From an uncultured Rhodocyclaceae bacterium (GTDB lineage Bacteria; Pseudomonadota; Gammaproteobacteria; Burkholderiales; Rhodocyclaceae), in contig CALAGF010000161.1 in the NCBI GenBank assembly GCA_937892345.1, forward strand, positions 1 to 5,006: a stretch of DNA of 5,006 bases, in the 5' to 3' direction. Within the stretch, counting starts at the first letter, position 1. Each line of letters starts with the position of its first letter. Shown in pieces: positions 4,979 through 5,006 of this stretch. A program made the translations under genes and the position numbers. A model generated the notes under the pieces. It searched no databases. It worked only from the letters and a program-made list of their open reading frames with translations, and had not been told where the DNA came from.

Positions 4979-5006
4979 AGATCGGAAGAGCGTCGTGTAG
5001 GGAAAG
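4979..5006 (+). other. Illumina TruSeq adapter sequence (non-genomic)
   Basis: The last 28 bases begin AGATCGGAAGAGC, the common core of Illumina TruSeq adapters, and continue GTCGTGTAGGGAAAG, the specific continuation of the read 2 side read-through (reverse complement of the universal adapter). The match covers all 28 bases. The bases are library contamination left on the contig end and should not be annotated as biology. Confidence 0.97.

Noticed and set aside
4979..5006. Attachment site or promoter at the right-hand end
   Set aside because: The sequence is explained completely by Illumina adapter.

Overview
The window reads as one short contig from a Gram-negative proteobacterium. GC content is fairly high, and I would guess Betaproteobacteria, perhaps the Rhodocyclaceae/Azoarcus-Dechloromonas neighbourhood. 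That guess is inference from gene family flavour and the type A RNase P RNA with short P3 and P12 hairpins; no taxonomic marker was searched. It looks like draft or metagenomic assembly output. The left edge cuts a gene in mid-codon, and the last 28 bases match the Illumina TruSeq adapter rather than genomic DNA.

Layout, left to right. (1) Positions 1-1166, plus strand: the C-terminal three quarters of ahpF, the NADH-dependent flavoprotein that reduces the peroxiredoxin AhpC, closed by a rho-independent terminator at 1182-1216. (2) Positions 1207-2352, minus strand: a PrmC/RlmG-like class I SAM-dependent methyltransferase of unknown substrate, convergent with ahpF. (3) Positions 2353-2421: a 69-bp divergent intergenic region. 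(4) Positions 2422-3705, plus strand: a NasR-type cytoplasmic regulator with an N-terminal nitrate/nitrite-sensing NIT domain and a C-terminal RNA-binding ANTAR domain. (5) Positions 3706-3751: a short gap holding a perfect 15-bp tandem duplication. (6) Positions 3752-4147, minus strand: the RNase P RNA gene rnpB, essentially complete, with a perfect TATAAT box upstream. Several open frames cross this stretch, but none is a gene. (7) Positions 4198-4359, minus strand: a 53-residue predicted lipoprotein. (8) Positions 4434-4898, minus strand: an Lrp/AsnC-family regulator. (9) Positions 4899-4978: its upstream region, then adapter to 5006.

The genes do not form one pathway. They cover peroxide detoxification, a macromolecule or small-molecule methyltransferase, nitrate-responsive antitermination, tRNA 5' processing, an envelope lipoprotein and amino-acid-type regulation. 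This is mostly housekeeping and regulatory chromosome. I see no mobile element, CRISPR array, tRNA, phage gene or defence cassette, and no convincing undescribed system. The points most worth a second look are the adapter tail, the two TATAAT promoters whose -35 regions sit in or beside GC-rich hairpins, the 15-bp tandem duplication behind rnpB, the GGC variant in the RNase P RNA L15 loop, and the NIT-ANTAR regulator with no visible target operon.
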